A stretch of 59,649 bases of DNA from Candidatus Woesearchaeota archaeon (GCA_018302105.1 JAGWAD010000011.1:11087-70735); one strand, 5' to 3'. Shown: positions 1 through 11,889, counted from the first letter of the stretch. The notes: generated from the sequence alone by a model not told the origin. Numbers and translations: made by a program.

Positions 1-59
1 AGAATTAGATAAATTACTTTGGAAATAAGAATTAGTTTTTTTATTTATACACAGAGTTT

Positions 60-1205
60 ATGAAAAATAAAATAAGAATTGGTTTAGTAGGTCATTTTAG
101 ATATAGAAATGGAAATATTCCAGATGGTGTAGCAAGATGGACAGAATCAATTTTTAATTATCTTCTAAATAAAGATTATAATGTTGAAGGTTATGCTTTT
201 TGTGGAGATTCAAGAAATAATGAAAAAGAAAAAGTAAATTTTTATACTGATAAAGAAATAGCAAAAAGAATAGAAGAAACAAATTTAGATATAGCAATAA
301 TAAGGGGCAGTGCAAAAGTCTCAAATGAACTTTTAGATTCGTGTATTAAAAAAGGAATAAAATCAATATTTGTTATGCCATATTGGGGATTATGGCAAGG
401 CACTTTTGATTTAGCAAAAAAGAGTGATATATTAATAACAGGTACTAAAGATTATGCAGAAGAACTAAGAAATTATACAAAAAGAGATTGTAGATATATA
501 CCTTGGCCAATAGAAACTAATTTCTGGACACCAGGAAATTCCCAATTTATAGAAAATTTAACTAAAAAAGATATTAAGAATAAATTTAAGATCATATATG
601 CTGGAAGGTTAGGCAAAACAAAAAAAGTACATAGATTTATCGAACCATTTAAAAAACATTTTTTAGACAAGAACAAGAAAGATTTTTTATTTATTATATG
701 TGGTCAAGCAGAAAACGAAGATACAAAATTTGCAATTGAAAATGAAATTAAAAAAAATAATTTAGAAGAGCAAGTATTGCCAATATTTAGGGGATTTACA
801 ATGGAAGAAATGAGAGAAATATATAGATCAACAGACGTATTCATTTTTCCCAGTTCAGGAGATACTTATGGTCAGTCACATTTAGAATCAATAAGTTGTG
901 GTATTCCTGCGGTCGTTCCAGTAGGAAAAGATTGGACAGATAATGCAGTACCATCTATGGCAAATCTTCCAAATTATCTATTTGGATTTAAAGCAGGAAA
1001 AATTTGGGACGAAATTGGAAGAAAGATTGAATATCCTTCGCATGATTGGGAAGAAGCTTGTCAAAAAATTGAATGGATATACAATAATAGAAAGGAATCA
1101 AAAATTATAATTGAGGAATATCAAAAAATAATAAAAAGAGATATGTCATTGGAAATAATAGGAAAAAGTATTGAGAAAACAATCGAAGATGTTTACAACA
1201 AATAA
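60..1205 (+). CDS. Glycosyltransferase family 4-like (GT-B fold)
   Basis: Predicted to transfer a sugar from an activated donor in the cytoplasm, probably in glycan or glycolipid assembly; the substrate cannot be read from sequence. The 381 residues are full length for a GT-B enzyme. The C-terminal half opens with the donor-domain strand 'IIYAGRLG' near residue 178 and carries the motif 'DTYGQSHLESISCGIP' near 268, matching the E-x7-E region of GT4 enzymes. The N-terminal half has the acceptor-side pattern 'GLVGHFRYRNG'. No membrane segment is seen. The gene stands alone and converges on the FEN1 gene, with the two stop codons almost touching. The start is ATG at 60. Confidence 0.85.
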   Translation: MKNKIRIGLVGHFRYRNGNIPDGVARWTESIFNYLLNKDYNVEGYAFCGDSRNNEKEKVNFYTDKEIAKRIEETNLDIAIIRGSAKVSNELLDSCIKKGIKSIFVMPYWGLWQGTFDLAKKSDILITGTKDYAEELRNYTKRDCRYIPWPIETNFWTPGNSQFIENLTKKDIKNKFKIIYAGRLGKTKKVHRFIEPFKKHFLDKNKKDFLFIICGQAENEDTKFAIENEIKKNNLEEQVLPIFRGFTMEEMREIYRSTDVFIFPSSGDTYGQSHLESISCGIPAVVPVGKDWTDNAVPSMANLPNYLFGFKAGKIWDEIGRKIEYPSHDWEEACQKIEWIYNNRKESKIIIEEYQKIIKRDMSLEIIGKSIEKTIEDVYNK

Positions 1206-1207
1206 TT

Positions 1208-2136
1208 TTAAAAAAATTCTCCCAGTCCTTTCTGTCCTTTTAATTTATTTTCACTAGAATATTTATCCAACAAACTTTGTATTCTTTCTAAATTAAAATC
1301 ATGCCTCTTAATTAAAATTTCTTTTACTTTTTCTTCATCAAGATCATTCCATTTTAATTTATAATTATTGTCAACAGGTAAATTTTTAAAAATATTATAA
1401 ACCCAATTCCCTTTACACCTTTAAGATTAAAATCTGTACCTGAAAGTATTCCCAAAACTATTAATTGATTATGGGATATATTTAATTCTTTCAAAGTTTT
1501 TTCAAGTTCAACAAATTCCAGAAATGTAAAAACAGTCCTCCCACCATTTATTTTTCTCTTCTGACTTAAAGTCAAATTTCTAATTAATTTAGGTGCACCA
1601 AATAAAACAGAATCATAATCTTGAGATGCAGCAAAATCTATATCTTTATTTTTACACATAAATGCAACTTGTCCTTCAGCTTCACTTGGAGCTTGCACAA
1701 CAGGAATTCCCATAGCAATTATTAATTCTTTACTTTCATTTATCATTTCACTATTTAGTCTTAAAAATTGCTTGCTATATTTATACATCAATTCAAGATC
1801 TTCTTCATCTTTAGCTTCATTATAATTATGTTCAGCTGCAATTTTTCTATTATCTCTCGCTTGTCTCTGCTGCGATTTCAATTCCGGTGCTTTTCCATCA
1901 AATACATAAACTAATTTTATTCCTTTTCCCATTAAATTTAAAGTTCTTGAAAATAATCCCTGAAGATGTGATGTTACATTACCTCGCGAATCCTGTAATA
2001 AACTTCCATCCTGTCCCCTAATAGAACTTAAAAATTGGTACAGCGCATTAAATGCATCTATTCCAACTACTTTATTCTTTAAATCTTCAAATTTAATCTC
2101 TTCCTTCGGAACTATATTTCCTAAATTTACACCCAT
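1208..2136 (-). pseudogene. fen: Flap endonuclease FEN1 with an internal frameshift and deletion
   Basis: FEN1 removes 5' flaps during Okazaki-fragment maturation and repair. The N and I domains are present and in frame from ATG at 2136, with the acidic catalytic motifs visible ('GIDAFNALYQFL', 'VFDGKAPELK', 'PSEAEGQVAFM', 'SQDYDSVLFG', 'SGTDFN'). Immediately after 'GVKGIG' in the helix-hairpin turn (about 1413) this frame runs into unrelated sequence and stops at 1354. The true C-terminus continues in another frame to 1208 and ends in 'QKGLGEFF', a canonical PCNA-interacting (PIP) box. About 25-40 residues of the usual linker also seem missing, so a small deletion plus frameshift is likely. 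It could be a real mutation or an assembly error. An upstream extension to 2220 is open but unlike FEN1. Confidence 0.8.
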
Positions 2137-2192
2137 AAAAAATAGAACAATAATAAGTTTAAAAAATGTTCTAAATTTATTAGTTTCAAATA

Positions 2193-2211
2193 AAAAAAGA
2201 TAGTGTACAAT
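2193..2211 (+). repeat. 19-bp direct repeat, left copy
   Basis: AAAAAAGATAGTGTACAAT here and the same word with one change (GTGCAAT) at 2872-2890 flank the toxin-antitoxin-like pair. This may mark the edges of an inserted cassette, although the word is short and A-rich. Confidence 0.45.
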
Positions 2212-2318
2212 AGCAATCAATAATATTATTCAACAAGGGTGAATAAATTTATATTATATAAATACTACAGAAAAATTTATATATTACATGTAATTACATA
2301 TATTACGGTGATTACAAC

Positions 2319-2525
2319 TTGCTGAAATACAGTAAACATGCAAGAGAAAAGATGATAGAAAGAGGAATATCTGAAAGTGAAATAGAACAAGCAATAAAAG
2401 TAGGTGCTAAAGAACTGCAAAATCCAAATAAAATATTATTCCATTTTAGATATTTCACAGCAGTATCAAAAAAAATAAATGAAGATTACTTTATAATTAC
2501 AGTTAAGCCGAGGTGGAAAAAATGA
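2319..2525 (+). CDS. DUF4258-like small protein, putative toxin
   Basis: A 68-residue protein of DUF4258 type: 'KHAREKMIERGISESEIEQAI' followed by a short beta-rich C-terminus ending 'VKPRWKK'. Such proteins commonly sit next to zinc-finger antitoxins and are regarded as RelE-like toxins, but no catalytic residue can be assigned here. No ATG lies at the N-terminus; TTG at 2319 gives the complete domain. The stop overlaps the next gene in an ATGA junction (2522-2525), so the pair is translationally coupled. Confidence 0.65.
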   Translation: MLKYSKHAREKMIERGISESEIEQAIKVGAKELQNPNKILFHFRYFTAVSKKINEDYFIITVKPRWKK

Positions 2526-2848
2526 AATGCCCCATATGCGAGAAAGGAAATTTAGAAAAGCAGGAAATTAAGGAATATATGTTTGGAGTCTATTTAGGAA
2601 AATTTTCAGCAGAAGTATGTACAAATTGTAATGAGTCATTTACAGATTCAGAGACAACAAAAAAAATAGAAGAAAGTGCAAAAAAAGAAGGAATATGGGG
2701 TTTAGGGCTTACAACAAAAATTACAAAAGCAGGAAATTCATCAGTTATTAGAATACCAAAAAAAATAGTTAAATATTTAAAATTAAAAGAAGGAAAAGAG
2801 GTATACATTCATCCTGATGGAAATAAAATAATAATTGAATCAAGTTAA
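2522..2848 (+). CDS. YgiT/MqsA-type zinc finger plus AbrB-like antitoxin
   Basis: A 108-residue protein in two parts. Residues 1-55 form a two-CxxC zinc finger ('CPICEKG' and 'CTNCNESF') of YgiT/MqsA type. Residues 60-108 form an AbrB/SpoVT swapped-hairpin DNA-binding domain ('TKITKAGNSSVIRIPKKIV'). This is the expected layout of an autoregulating antitoxin for the upstream DUF4258 protein. Start chosen at ATG 2522 because it overlaps the toxin stop as ATGA; a GTG nine bases upstream is less likely. A second zinc finger/AbrB fusion lies before cdc48 at 10050-10439. Confidence 0.75.
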   Translation: MKCPICEKGNLEKQEIKEYMFGVYLGKFSAEVCTNCNESFTDSETTKKIEESAKKEGIWGLGLTTKITKAGNSSVIRIPKKIVKYLKLKEGKEVYIHPDGNKIIIESS

Positions 2849-2871
2849 CTATAAAAATAATTTATACCCAT

Positions 2872-2890
2872 AAAAAAGATAGTGTGCAAT
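2872..2890 (+). repeat. 19-bp direct repeat, right copy
   Basis: Partner of 2193-2211 (18 of 19 bases identical). It lies just after the antitoxin gene and directly before the DUF2283-like remnant. Confidence 0.45.
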
Positions 2891-2892
2891 GA

Positions 2893-3372
2893 AAAGATAA
2901 AAATTTCACAATCATTAAATATATTAATAAGCATTTCTTAATTATAAATGAAAAATATTTAGATTCAAAAGGAAAGGGGGAATATATTTATTATCCTAAA
3001 GAAGATAATCTAAAATTAAAGATAAAGGATAAAAAAGAAAATTATTCAATATTATTAAGATCAAAATTTTGTAAATCAGAACCAGGAGAAGGAGATATAA
3101 TATTAAACATTGATTCAGAAGGATTTGTAATTGGAATATCATTCTTAGAAGCATCCCAAATATTTAAAATTTCAAAAGATTCGCTTGAAAAAATAAAGAA
3201 ATATGAATATCAGGCAAAAATAATTAAAAAATCAATTTCAATTAAAGTAGAAATAGAAGCAGAACAAAATAATAAGTCAATAACAAAGAAATTTTCAATA
3301 AAATCTAAAACCCGCGAGGAAAGAGAAACTGAAGTAGATTGTAGTATGATTTCTTATGGCCTTGGGTTCTAA
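2893..3372 (+). pseudogene. DUF2283-like reading frame without a usable start
   Basis: The frame is open for 160 codons after an in-frame TGA at 2890-2892, and its composition is clearly protein coding. The segment 'IILNIDSEGFVIGISFLEAS' is typical of DUF2283 proteins. No ATG, GTG or TTG occurs in this frame until near the 3' end, and an ATG in another frame (2889) is followed at once by a stop. The gene has either lost its 5' end, has a frameshift near 2890, or uses a rare start such as ATT. It lies right of the short direct repeat at 2872-2890, so loss of the start may relate to insertion of the neighbouring cassette. Confidence 0.45.
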
Positions 3373-3431
3373 AATAAAAAGTATAAAAATATTAGTTTTT
3401 ATTTAGAAAACAATTACTTAAAGAAATATTT

Positions 3432-3731
3432 TCAGTAATTTTTATTAACTAAGCAATTTATACCATAAGAATAAGCATTAGATGTTCCAGGAATATAATT
3501 AAAAAATTTCACAGTAATACCTTTACGTTTCTCACACATATTTTTGCATTCCTCATCATACATTTTTTCAGTATAAATAATATCTTCTCTTGTAACTCCA
3601 GATGTAAAACCCCTGTGTTCAACAGAACAAAGAATCTCATGATCAAAACTCATTGTTTTAATTTCTAATGAAATCTCATTTGTATAAGAACATTCAGACA
3701 AAATAAAAATTATAGGAAAAATTATAAACAT
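3432..3731 (-). CDS. Small predicted lipoprotein, unknown function
   Basis: A 99-residue protein with a short hydrophobic N-terminus ending in 'ILSEC', which could serve as a lipoprotein processing site. The rest is hydrophilic with further cysteines ('DEECKNMCEKRKG', 'GINCLV'), suggesting a secreted, disulfide-bonded protein. I do not recognise the family. It is transcribed away from map, and the two starts are only about 20 bases apart. Confidence 0.5.
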   Translation of the reverse strand: MFIIFPIIFILSECSYTNEISLEIKTMSFDHEILCSVEHRGFTSGVTREDIIYTEKMYDEECKNMCEKRKGITVKFFNYIPGTSNAYSYGINCLVNKNY

Positions 3732-3750
3732 TACTAAAGTCTAAAAATCA

Positions 3751-4656
3751 ATGGAAAATGAAATTTTAGAGTCATGGAAAAAAGCTGGAAAAATTGCAGC
3801 AGAAGCAAGAGAATATGGTAAAACATTAATTAAACCAGAATCAAATTTTTTAGAAGTTTCAAGAAAAATAGAAGAATTTATTGTAAAAAAAGGAGCAAAG
3901 CCGGGTTTCCCAGTCCAATTATCAATTAATGGAATAGCAGCGCATTACACAGCATTTCCAGAAGATAATTCAGTTTTCTCAGAAGGGAATTTAGTTAAGC
4001 TTGACCTTGGCGCACATATAAACGGTTATATTGGAGATACAGCCTTGACTTTGGAAGTATCTACAAATAAAAATCAGGAATTAATAAAAGCAAGCAAAGA
4101 AGCATTGGACGCAGCAATAAAATTAGCAAAACCAGGAACAAAAGTTTGTGAAATAGGAGAAGCAGTAGATAATGTAATTACAAAATATGGCTTTCATCCA
4201 ATTAAGAATCTATCAGGGCATAAAATTGATCAATATATTTTACATAGTAACTTAAGCATTCCAAATTACAACAATAAGGACAAAACAGAATTAGAAGAAG
4301 ATATGATAATTGCTATCGAACCTTTTGCATCAACAGGAATGGGATTAATTAAAGAAGGAAAAGCATCAAGCAATTATCGTCTTTATGAATTTAAGCCAGT
4401 AAGAGATTCTATTACAAAAGAAATTTTATTATTTATCAAGAAAGAATTTTCAACATTGCCATTTGCTAAACGTTATTTAGTTCCAAAATTCCCATTAGCG
4501 AAAGTAAATTATGCATTATCAAACCTGGAAAAATTAGGAATTATATATCAATATCCACAATTGCCAGAAAAAGAAGAAAATTGTTTAGTATCACAGCATG
4601 AACATACAATTTATATTAAAGACAAGCCAATTATATTGACTAAAGTAGATGATTAA
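3751..4656 (+). CDS. map: Methionine aminopeptidase, type II
   Basis: Removes the initiator methionine from nascent cytoplasmic proteins. The 301-residue length is right for an archaeal type II enzyme (M24 'pita-bread' fold). Visible metal and active-site motifs in order: 'NGIAAHYT' (His), 'KLDLGAHINGYIGDTA' (two Asp ligands), 'NLSGHKI' (His), 'IAIEPFA' (Glu) and the terminal 'SQHEHT' (Glu). The helical insert that defines type II enzymes lies near residues 200-270. The start is ATG at 3751. Confidence 0.95.
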   Translation: MENEILESWKKAGKIAAEAREYGKTLIKPESNFLEVSRKIEEFIVKKGAKPGFPVQLSINGIAAHYTAFPEDNSVFSEGNLVKLDLGAHINGYIGDTALTLEVSTNKNQELIKASKEALDAAIKLAKPGTKVCEIGEAVDNVITKYGFHPIKNLSGHKIDQYILHSNLSIPNYNNKDKTELEEDMIIAIEPFASTGMGLIKEGKASSNYRLYEFKPVRDSITKEILLFIKKEFSTLPFAKRYLVPKFPLAKVNYALSNLEKLGIIYQYPQLPEKEENCLVSQHEHTIYIKDKPIILTKVDD

Positions 4657-4706
4657 TAATTTGTAGTTCTTGTATGATGATAAGCTTTATTTCTTAAAAC
4701 TCTTAA

Positions 4707-4832
4707 CTAAAAATAAAATATCATTGCAAATATCTCAATTCCTAAAACTAAACTATTAAACAAAGCACCATAAATAATCATAATTAAAATAAAGTAAGTT
4801 AAATATTTTTTAAAGCCATTTTCTCTTTTCAT
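4707..4832 (-). CDS. Possible small membrane protein overlapping the surface-protein gene
   Basis: A 41-codon frame starts at ATG 4832 inside the last codons of the upstream surface-protein gene and overlaps it in a different frame. It encodes 'MKREN' and then one long hydrophobic stretch ('YFILIMIIYGALFNSLVLGI'). The overlap suggests translational coupling, but the frame is short and the call is tentative. Confidence 0.3.
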   Translation of the reverse strand: MKRENGFKKYLTYFILIMIIYGALFNSLVLGIEIFAMIFYF

Positions 4833-7434
4833 GAGGAGGTTTATTCCTTCTGTTTAAAAAATAATATCCACTAATAAACATAAAAACAATTAACGCAAAA
4901 ATGAATAATAATAATTTAATATTTGATCCGCTTTTTTCCTCTTCAGGATTTAAATTTTCTTGATTATTTGTATTTATTTGAGAAACACCTTCCCCTTTAG
5001 GAACAGATCCAGTTGTATCCTTTGGGACTTCTTTAATTAATTCAAAAATTTTCCTTACAATCATCTCTGCTTTGTTATTACCTAAAGATTTTAAAGTTAC
5101 ACTTAAGTCATAATTGCCATTATTATCCAATTCAAATTTCTTAGTATCTCCAACAAATAAAGTTGCATTTTGCGGATTAGATTGTACTATAATCTTTACA
5201 TAAGAAGACCCAACTTCTGCTAATCTCACATTATGCTTTTCTCCAGAAATAGTCACCTCTATCTGTTCATTCACTTTTAAAATTTGTGTATATCCTAAAC
5301 TTAATTGTTCTCCAGTAGGTTTAAATGTAAGAGCTGTTTGATTTGAACCGCCACTTGAACCAGAACTGGATGTTGTAGTAGAACTGCTTGAAGCAGCAAC
5401 GCTGCCTTTGACATTTGGTCCAGTCCCGGAAAAATGAGGCAATCTTATCCATATTTGATTATTTGCAGTATCAATGTAACAAGGATAAGTTGCATTAAAG
5501 TTAGAGACAGACGTTACACATGTAGTTAAACTCATTAGAGTAGACCAGTCAGTTGCTTTGTTGCTATAGTGAGAATAATTTCCTGCTAAAGAAGTCGAAG
5601 ACGTTCCATTGGTTGTAGTATTCCACGCTATATTCCAGTTATCATCATATAACACAGGTATAGACATATTTACTTCTCCATTTTCATTTAAACCAGATCC
5701 TGCAGTTTCAGAATATGGAATTGAAACTAAAACATAATCATAAATTGTCGGACCTCCAGATCCAAATCTCAAGGCTTGATCAAATGAAGAAGAAGAACCT
5801 GCATTTGTAGTCGAATCATCAAACAACGCATCCGGCGGACCTGAAGCAATCATATCTACATTTACATAATGAATTTTCACATTACCAATACCCATTCTAA
5901 AACTTATTGCTCCACCACCAAAAACCGATCTTATAGGATTAAAACTATCCATTGTTGCTGAATTTCCAAGATTACAGGCAGTCGGAGGACTTGGAACATC
6001 ACAAGTTGAATTGGAAATATACAAAGCAATACTCACACTTGACTGACCAACTGTCCCATCTATTTCTCCAGGATTAAATGTTGTCATAGTTACATTGTTA
6101 TTTAAATTAATTTCTGCAACTGTTTTGGTTAATCTTTTCGGAGCATAATTATTAGAATAAACATTCATTTCTTTTACACCTGTGACATTAAGCAATGGAA
6201 TTATAATACCACTGGATGCAGAATTTTGGTCTACATCAACAGCCAGTTTAAATTCAATCGCATCATAACCAGAATAATCAACTGTTAATTCAGCAAAGGC
6301 AGATGCCTGAGACAGAGTAGAATTTGTTGAATTCACCAGATTAAATGTTTGCAGGGAAGTAGAAATATTTACTAAATTCCAACCATTTAAATTATTCATG
6401 GATATATTCAAAGGATTCCCAAATAAACCCTGCATAGAAAAATTTAGTTGCTGCGATGCATCACCCAAAGACAGGCTAAGATTTCTAAAAGCTCCATAAT
6501 AAATTGAAGAATTAGCTGCTGTTGCAAAAAGTATCATATTTGAAACTTCTGCTGCTGCTGGAAGTGAAATATTATAAAATCCATTCGTAACATTGTAAAA
6601 ATCGCCATGCGCATTAGGCATACTAAAATTATAAGGCATTGGCTCTCCTGCAAAAACCGTATTTCCTGGTTCTAATACATATGGAACTATAGTTATACTA
6701 TTTGTATTCCATCCTACAATTCCAGTTTTATTTATATAACCAGTCAATCTCAATAACTGGTTAGTTATATTAAATTGTTTATTTACAGTCTTAGTTGTAT
6801 AATTATAATTAGATAAAATTCCAGTTAAAGCAGTACCAAATGTATAAGAAGTTATTGCTGAAAAATTATTCCAGTTGAAATTTGCCGGCATATTTTGCTG
6901 AGGAAATATCACAGTCGAATAATTTCTATTTAATGGTACATTAACTACTGCTTCAGAAACATAATTATCAAATTCTTCAGCTATAGGAAATCCAAGCTTT
7001 GTGTCCTTTATTTCATATTCAAAAGTTATTCTCTGACCTGTAGAATTAATTACTGTAAGATTTATTGTACCCGCAGTATCCAAATAAAAACTCATAGGTG
7101 CAATTGTAGAAAATTCACCATAGGGTAATGCAGGCAAACTCTTTCCAACATAATCTACAAAACTACCATTTTTATGATATAAACTTACTTGGTACATCCA
7201 CGCCTGATTTTCTGATACAGTAAAATTAAAACCACCAGTTTCATTTGAAGTTGAACTATTATATCCAATAACTGAAAAATCAGAACTCCTTATTGTAATA
7301 TTTATTATAGTACCATTCAAAGTTTTTCCATCTAAAGTGTAAGTCAAACCATTAAAATTCAAGGCAAAGACAATACTAAGATAACAAAGAAAAGTAATCA
7401 ATAAAATATAAATCCTCAAATCCCTCTTTTTCAT
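4810..7434 (-). CDS. Large secreted, C-terminally anchored surface protein
   Basis: An 874-residue protein beginning with a signal peptide ('YILLITFLCYLSIVFA') and ending with a single membrane helix near 840-862 followed by the basic tail 'RRNKPPHEKRKWL'. The ectodomain is rich in Ser, Thr and Asn with many N-x-S/T sites, and has a Ser/Thr linker near 680-700 ('SSSSTTTSSSGSSGGS'). It may be an S-layer or other envelope glycoprotein; no enzymatic motif is seen. A TATA-like 'TTATATTTATT' lies about 30 bases upstream of the start. The gene appears monocistronic apart from the possible small overlapping frame. Confidence 0.75.
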   Translation of the reverse strand: MKKRDLRIYILLITFLCYLSIVFALNFNGLTYTLDGKTLNGTIINITIRSSDFSVIGYNSSTSNETGGFNFTVSENQAWMYQVSLYHKNGSFVDYVGKSLPALPYGEFSTIAPMSFYLDTAGTINLTVINSTGQRITFEYEIKDTKLGFPIAEEFDNYVSEAVVNVPLNRNYSTVIFPQQNMPANFNWNNFSAITSYTFGTALTGILSNYNYTTKTVNKQFNITNQLLRLTGYINKTGIVGWNTNSITIVPYVLEPGNTVFAGEPMPYNFSMPNAHGDFYNVTNGFYNISLPAAAEVSNMILFATAANSSIYYGAFRNLSLSLGDASQQLNFSMQGLFGNPLNISMNNLNGWNLVNISTSLQTFNLVNSTNSTLSQASAFAELTVDYSGYDAIEFKLAVDVDQNSASSGIIIPLLNVTGVKEMNVYSNNYAPKRLTKTVAEINLNNNVTMTTFNPGEIDGTVGQSSVSIALYISNSTCDVPSPPTACNLGNSATMDSFNPIRSVFGGGAISFRMGIGNVKIHYVNVDMIASGPPDALFDDSTTNAGSSSSFDQALRFGSGGPTIYDYVLVSIPYSETAGSGLNENGEVNMSIPVLYDDNWNIAWNTTTNGTSSTSLAGNYSHYSNKATDWSTLMSLTTCVTSVSNFNATYPCYIDTANNQIWIRLPHFSGTGPNVKGSVAASSSSTTTSSSGSSGGSNQTALTFKPTGEQLSLGYTQILKVNEQIEVTISGEKHNVRLAEVGSSYVKIIVQSNPQNATLFVGDTKKFELDNNGNYDLSVTLKSLGNNKAEMIVRKIFELIKEVPKDTTGSVPKGEGVSQINTNNQENLNPEEEKSGSNIKLLLFIFALIVFMFISGYYFLNRRNKPPHEKRKWL

Positions 7435-7761
7435 ATATTTTAAGAGTAAAACTGATTAATAAATATAATTATTTAACTTGGTTTTGCCTCCGTAGATAAA
7501 AATTTTGATTTTCTTTAATATTTTTTGCTAAAACAAAGTAATTTTTAAAGTCTAAAGACAATAACCACATTAAAATGTCCCTTTCATGTTTTTGGAACTA
7601 AACAATTGTCAATAATTCGGAATCTGGTTTTGCTTCTAAGAAAAAAATGTTTGAATGGAATGTAGACATAAAGAGAAGATAGAATTAATACTACCATATT
7701 CTATAGAAATATGTGGTACAACCTATTTAGAATTTAATCCTGTCCCAGATTCGTTCATAAC
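7435..7761. other. Intergenic region with no gene seen
   Basis: 327 bases between cdc48 and the surface-protein gene. The left end holds the surface-protein promoter. A related word occurs twice about 145 bases apart (TTGGTTTTGCCTCC near 7480, CTGGTTTTGCTTCT near 7624). No coding frame or RNA gene is evident. Confidence 0.5.
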
Positions 7762-10049
<2,288 letters not shown>

Positions 10050-10053
<4 letters not shown>

Positions 10054-10439
10054 TGTTCAATGTTATCTTCTTTGTTATTATAAAACTTTTTGCTATAAAA
10101 AAACATACTTATTTTGCCTGGACCATCTAAATTCATTCTTACTAAGTCATTAAATTCCTTTTCAAATTCTTTATGAAAATCAATAAACTCTTTAGGTATT
10201 GATACACAAAAACTATTTCCAACCATCCTTAATTTAACATTAAAATCCCTTGTCTTTAGTTTTTTATATTCCTCATATTCCTTAATATCTCCAGGATGAT
10301 AAACTATCTCAGCACATTTCGGACATTCTAAAACCCTGATCTTAAATCCTTCTAAAGAAGTGTAATTCTTTATAGTTCTGACATTGCACTTCTCACATAA
10401 AACAACTTGGTCAAATATATCTTTCATTTTTATATTCAT
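10050..10439 (-). CDS. Zinc finger plus AbrB-like protein in operon with cdc48
   Basis: About 129 residues. The N-terminal half carries two Cys pairs ('CEKC', 'CPKC') forming a zinc ribbon; the C-terminal half ('LRMVGNSFCVSIPKEFIDFH') matches an AbrB/SpoVT-type DNA-binding strand. It is probably a transcription regulator, perhaps of this operon. The start is taken as ATG 10439 because a TATA-like 'TTTATATATTTT' lies about 25-30 bases upstream (10463-10475); the longer TTG-initiated frame would run into that promoter. ATG 10427 is an alternative. It resembles the antitoxin at 2522-2848 but has no adjacent toxin. Confidence 0.7.
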
Positions 10440-10554
10440 TGTATATATTAGTGGTATACACAAAATATATAAATATTTCGCTAAAGAAAAGATTTCACAA
10501 AAACCAAATAATTTTTAAGAAACAAATATAAACAGAATTTCCTTATTAATTATT

Positions 10555-11181
10555 ATGATTCAAACAGGATTAAAAGATTTAGATAATTTACTGGAAAATT
10601 ATAACAATTTAACAGCAATTTATGGTGAAGCAGGAACAGGAAAAACTACTTTATGTTTATTAGCTGCAATTGAACAGGCATTAAATAATAAAAAAGTTTT
10701 ATTCTTAGATTCAGAAAACAATTTTTCAACAGAAAGATTTACACAATTATTAAACAACAGAGATAAAGAATGTATAAAAAATATATTAATCTTAAAAATA
10801 AAAAACTTTAATATACAGCACACACAAATAAAATCATTAGAAAAAATAAAAAATATTTCTCTAATAATTATAGATTCCCTGACACATTATTATAGGAGAT
10901 TATATTCTAAAGAACCAGAAATAGCAAAAGCAATGCTTGGAAAACAACTAAAAATATTAAATGAAATTTCAAATTCCGGAATTCCAGTTATAATTACAAG
11001 TCAGGTTTATTCAAATATGGAAAATAAAATAACCCCATTGGCAAAAGAAATAATAAAAAGATTCTCAAAAAAAATAATAAAATTAGAAAAAGATCCAAGA
11101 AAATTAATAATAGAAAAACCAGAATTAAAAGAATCTAAATTTGAAATTATTAACGAGGGAATAAAATTATCCCGAAATTAA
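10555..11181 (+). CDS. radB: DNA repair and recombination protein RadB
   Basis: A RecA-family ATPase paralogous to archaeal RadA, thought to assist recombination. The 208 residues make up only the ATPase core, as usual for RadB, without the N-terminal helix-hairpin-helix domain of RadA. Walker A 'GEAGTGKTT' lies at about 24-32 and Walker B 'LIIIDS' near 102; 'VIITSQVY' corresponds to the L2-proximal strand. The start ATG 10555 follows a promoter shared divergently with the zinc/AbrB-cdc48 operon. The 3' end overlaps the convergent gene by 15 bases. Confidence 0.9.
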   Translation: MIQTGLKDLDNLLENYNNLTAIYGEAGTGKTTLCLLAAIEQALNNKKVLFLDSENNFSTERFTQLLNNRDKECIKNILILKIKNFNIQHTQIKSLEKIKNISLIIIDSLTHYYRRLYSKEPEIAKAMLGKQLKILNEISNSGIPVIITSQVYSNMENKITPLAKEIIKRFSKKIIKLEKDPRKLIIEKPELKESKFEIINEGIKLSRN

Positions 11182-11889
11182 TTTCTCAAGATTTTCTCCC
11201 TGAACCGCATGCAATGTCGGAGTATTTGGCTGGTGGTAAATTATTGGGATTTTATTTTTATATAAAGCACGGAGAATATACAAATTCTCTTCAACATAAG
11301 ATCTAAAGAAAAAATCTGCATTCGTATTTCTAATATTTCTGAAATAATCTTGTATGGTCATTTCTTGTTCGTAACTTTTCAATAAAATCTTTTTATTTAA
11401 GTCAGCATTTTTAAGAATTTGGTTTTTTTGTTCATCAGTTATTAGAATTTTAGGTATAAGAAGTAAAGATGCACCAAATCCTGGAAATAAAAATTCTTGA
11501 CAACCATTTTCACCCCAAAAAACAAATTCATTATCAGAACGTTTCAATAATGCAAGTGTAAATAATCTATGATTTTCTTCAAATCCAAAATCACCAATAT
11601 AACAACTATTTCTTGTAACCCCATAAGCGAATCCATATTTCTTATCAACACCTCTCAAACACCAATTAAATTTTTTCTCATCAAACTTATATCCTAAAGA
11701 ACTAACAAAAGATTGTGCTTCATCAAAAGGAATCTGCAAATGTAAAAGCATGTTGGCTGTTGGCCTCTGATAATCTTTCATAGTCGCACCAGGAACAACA
11801 ATACTTCTGTTATTTAAACAAAAAGGATCATTTTTCAACCCAGTTTCTATAAATTCTATATAATCTTTCAGGGATTTCGCAATTGTCAT
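11167..11889 (-). CDS. Unknown protein
   Basis: About 240 residues, globular and soluble, with several aromatic and cysteine-containing segments ('FNWCLRGVDKKYGF', 'NSCYIGDFGFEENHRL') but no motif I recognise. ATG 11889 is preferred over a GTG seven codons upstream, because that GTG lies inside the GC-rich palindromic element. It converges on radB with a 15-base overlap of the 3' ends. Confidence 0.55.
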   Translation of the reverse strand: MTIAKSLKDYIEFIETGLKNDPFCLNNRSIVVPGATMKDYQRPTANMLLHLQIPFDEAQSFVSSLGYKFDEKKFNWCLRGVDKKYGFAYGVTRNSCYIGDFGFEENHRLFTLALLKRSDNEFVFWGENGCQEFLFPGFGASLLLIPKILITDEQKNQILKNADLNKKILLKSYEQEMTIQDYFRNIRNTNADFFFRSYVEENLYILRALYKNKIPIIYHQPNTPTLHAVQGENLEKLISG

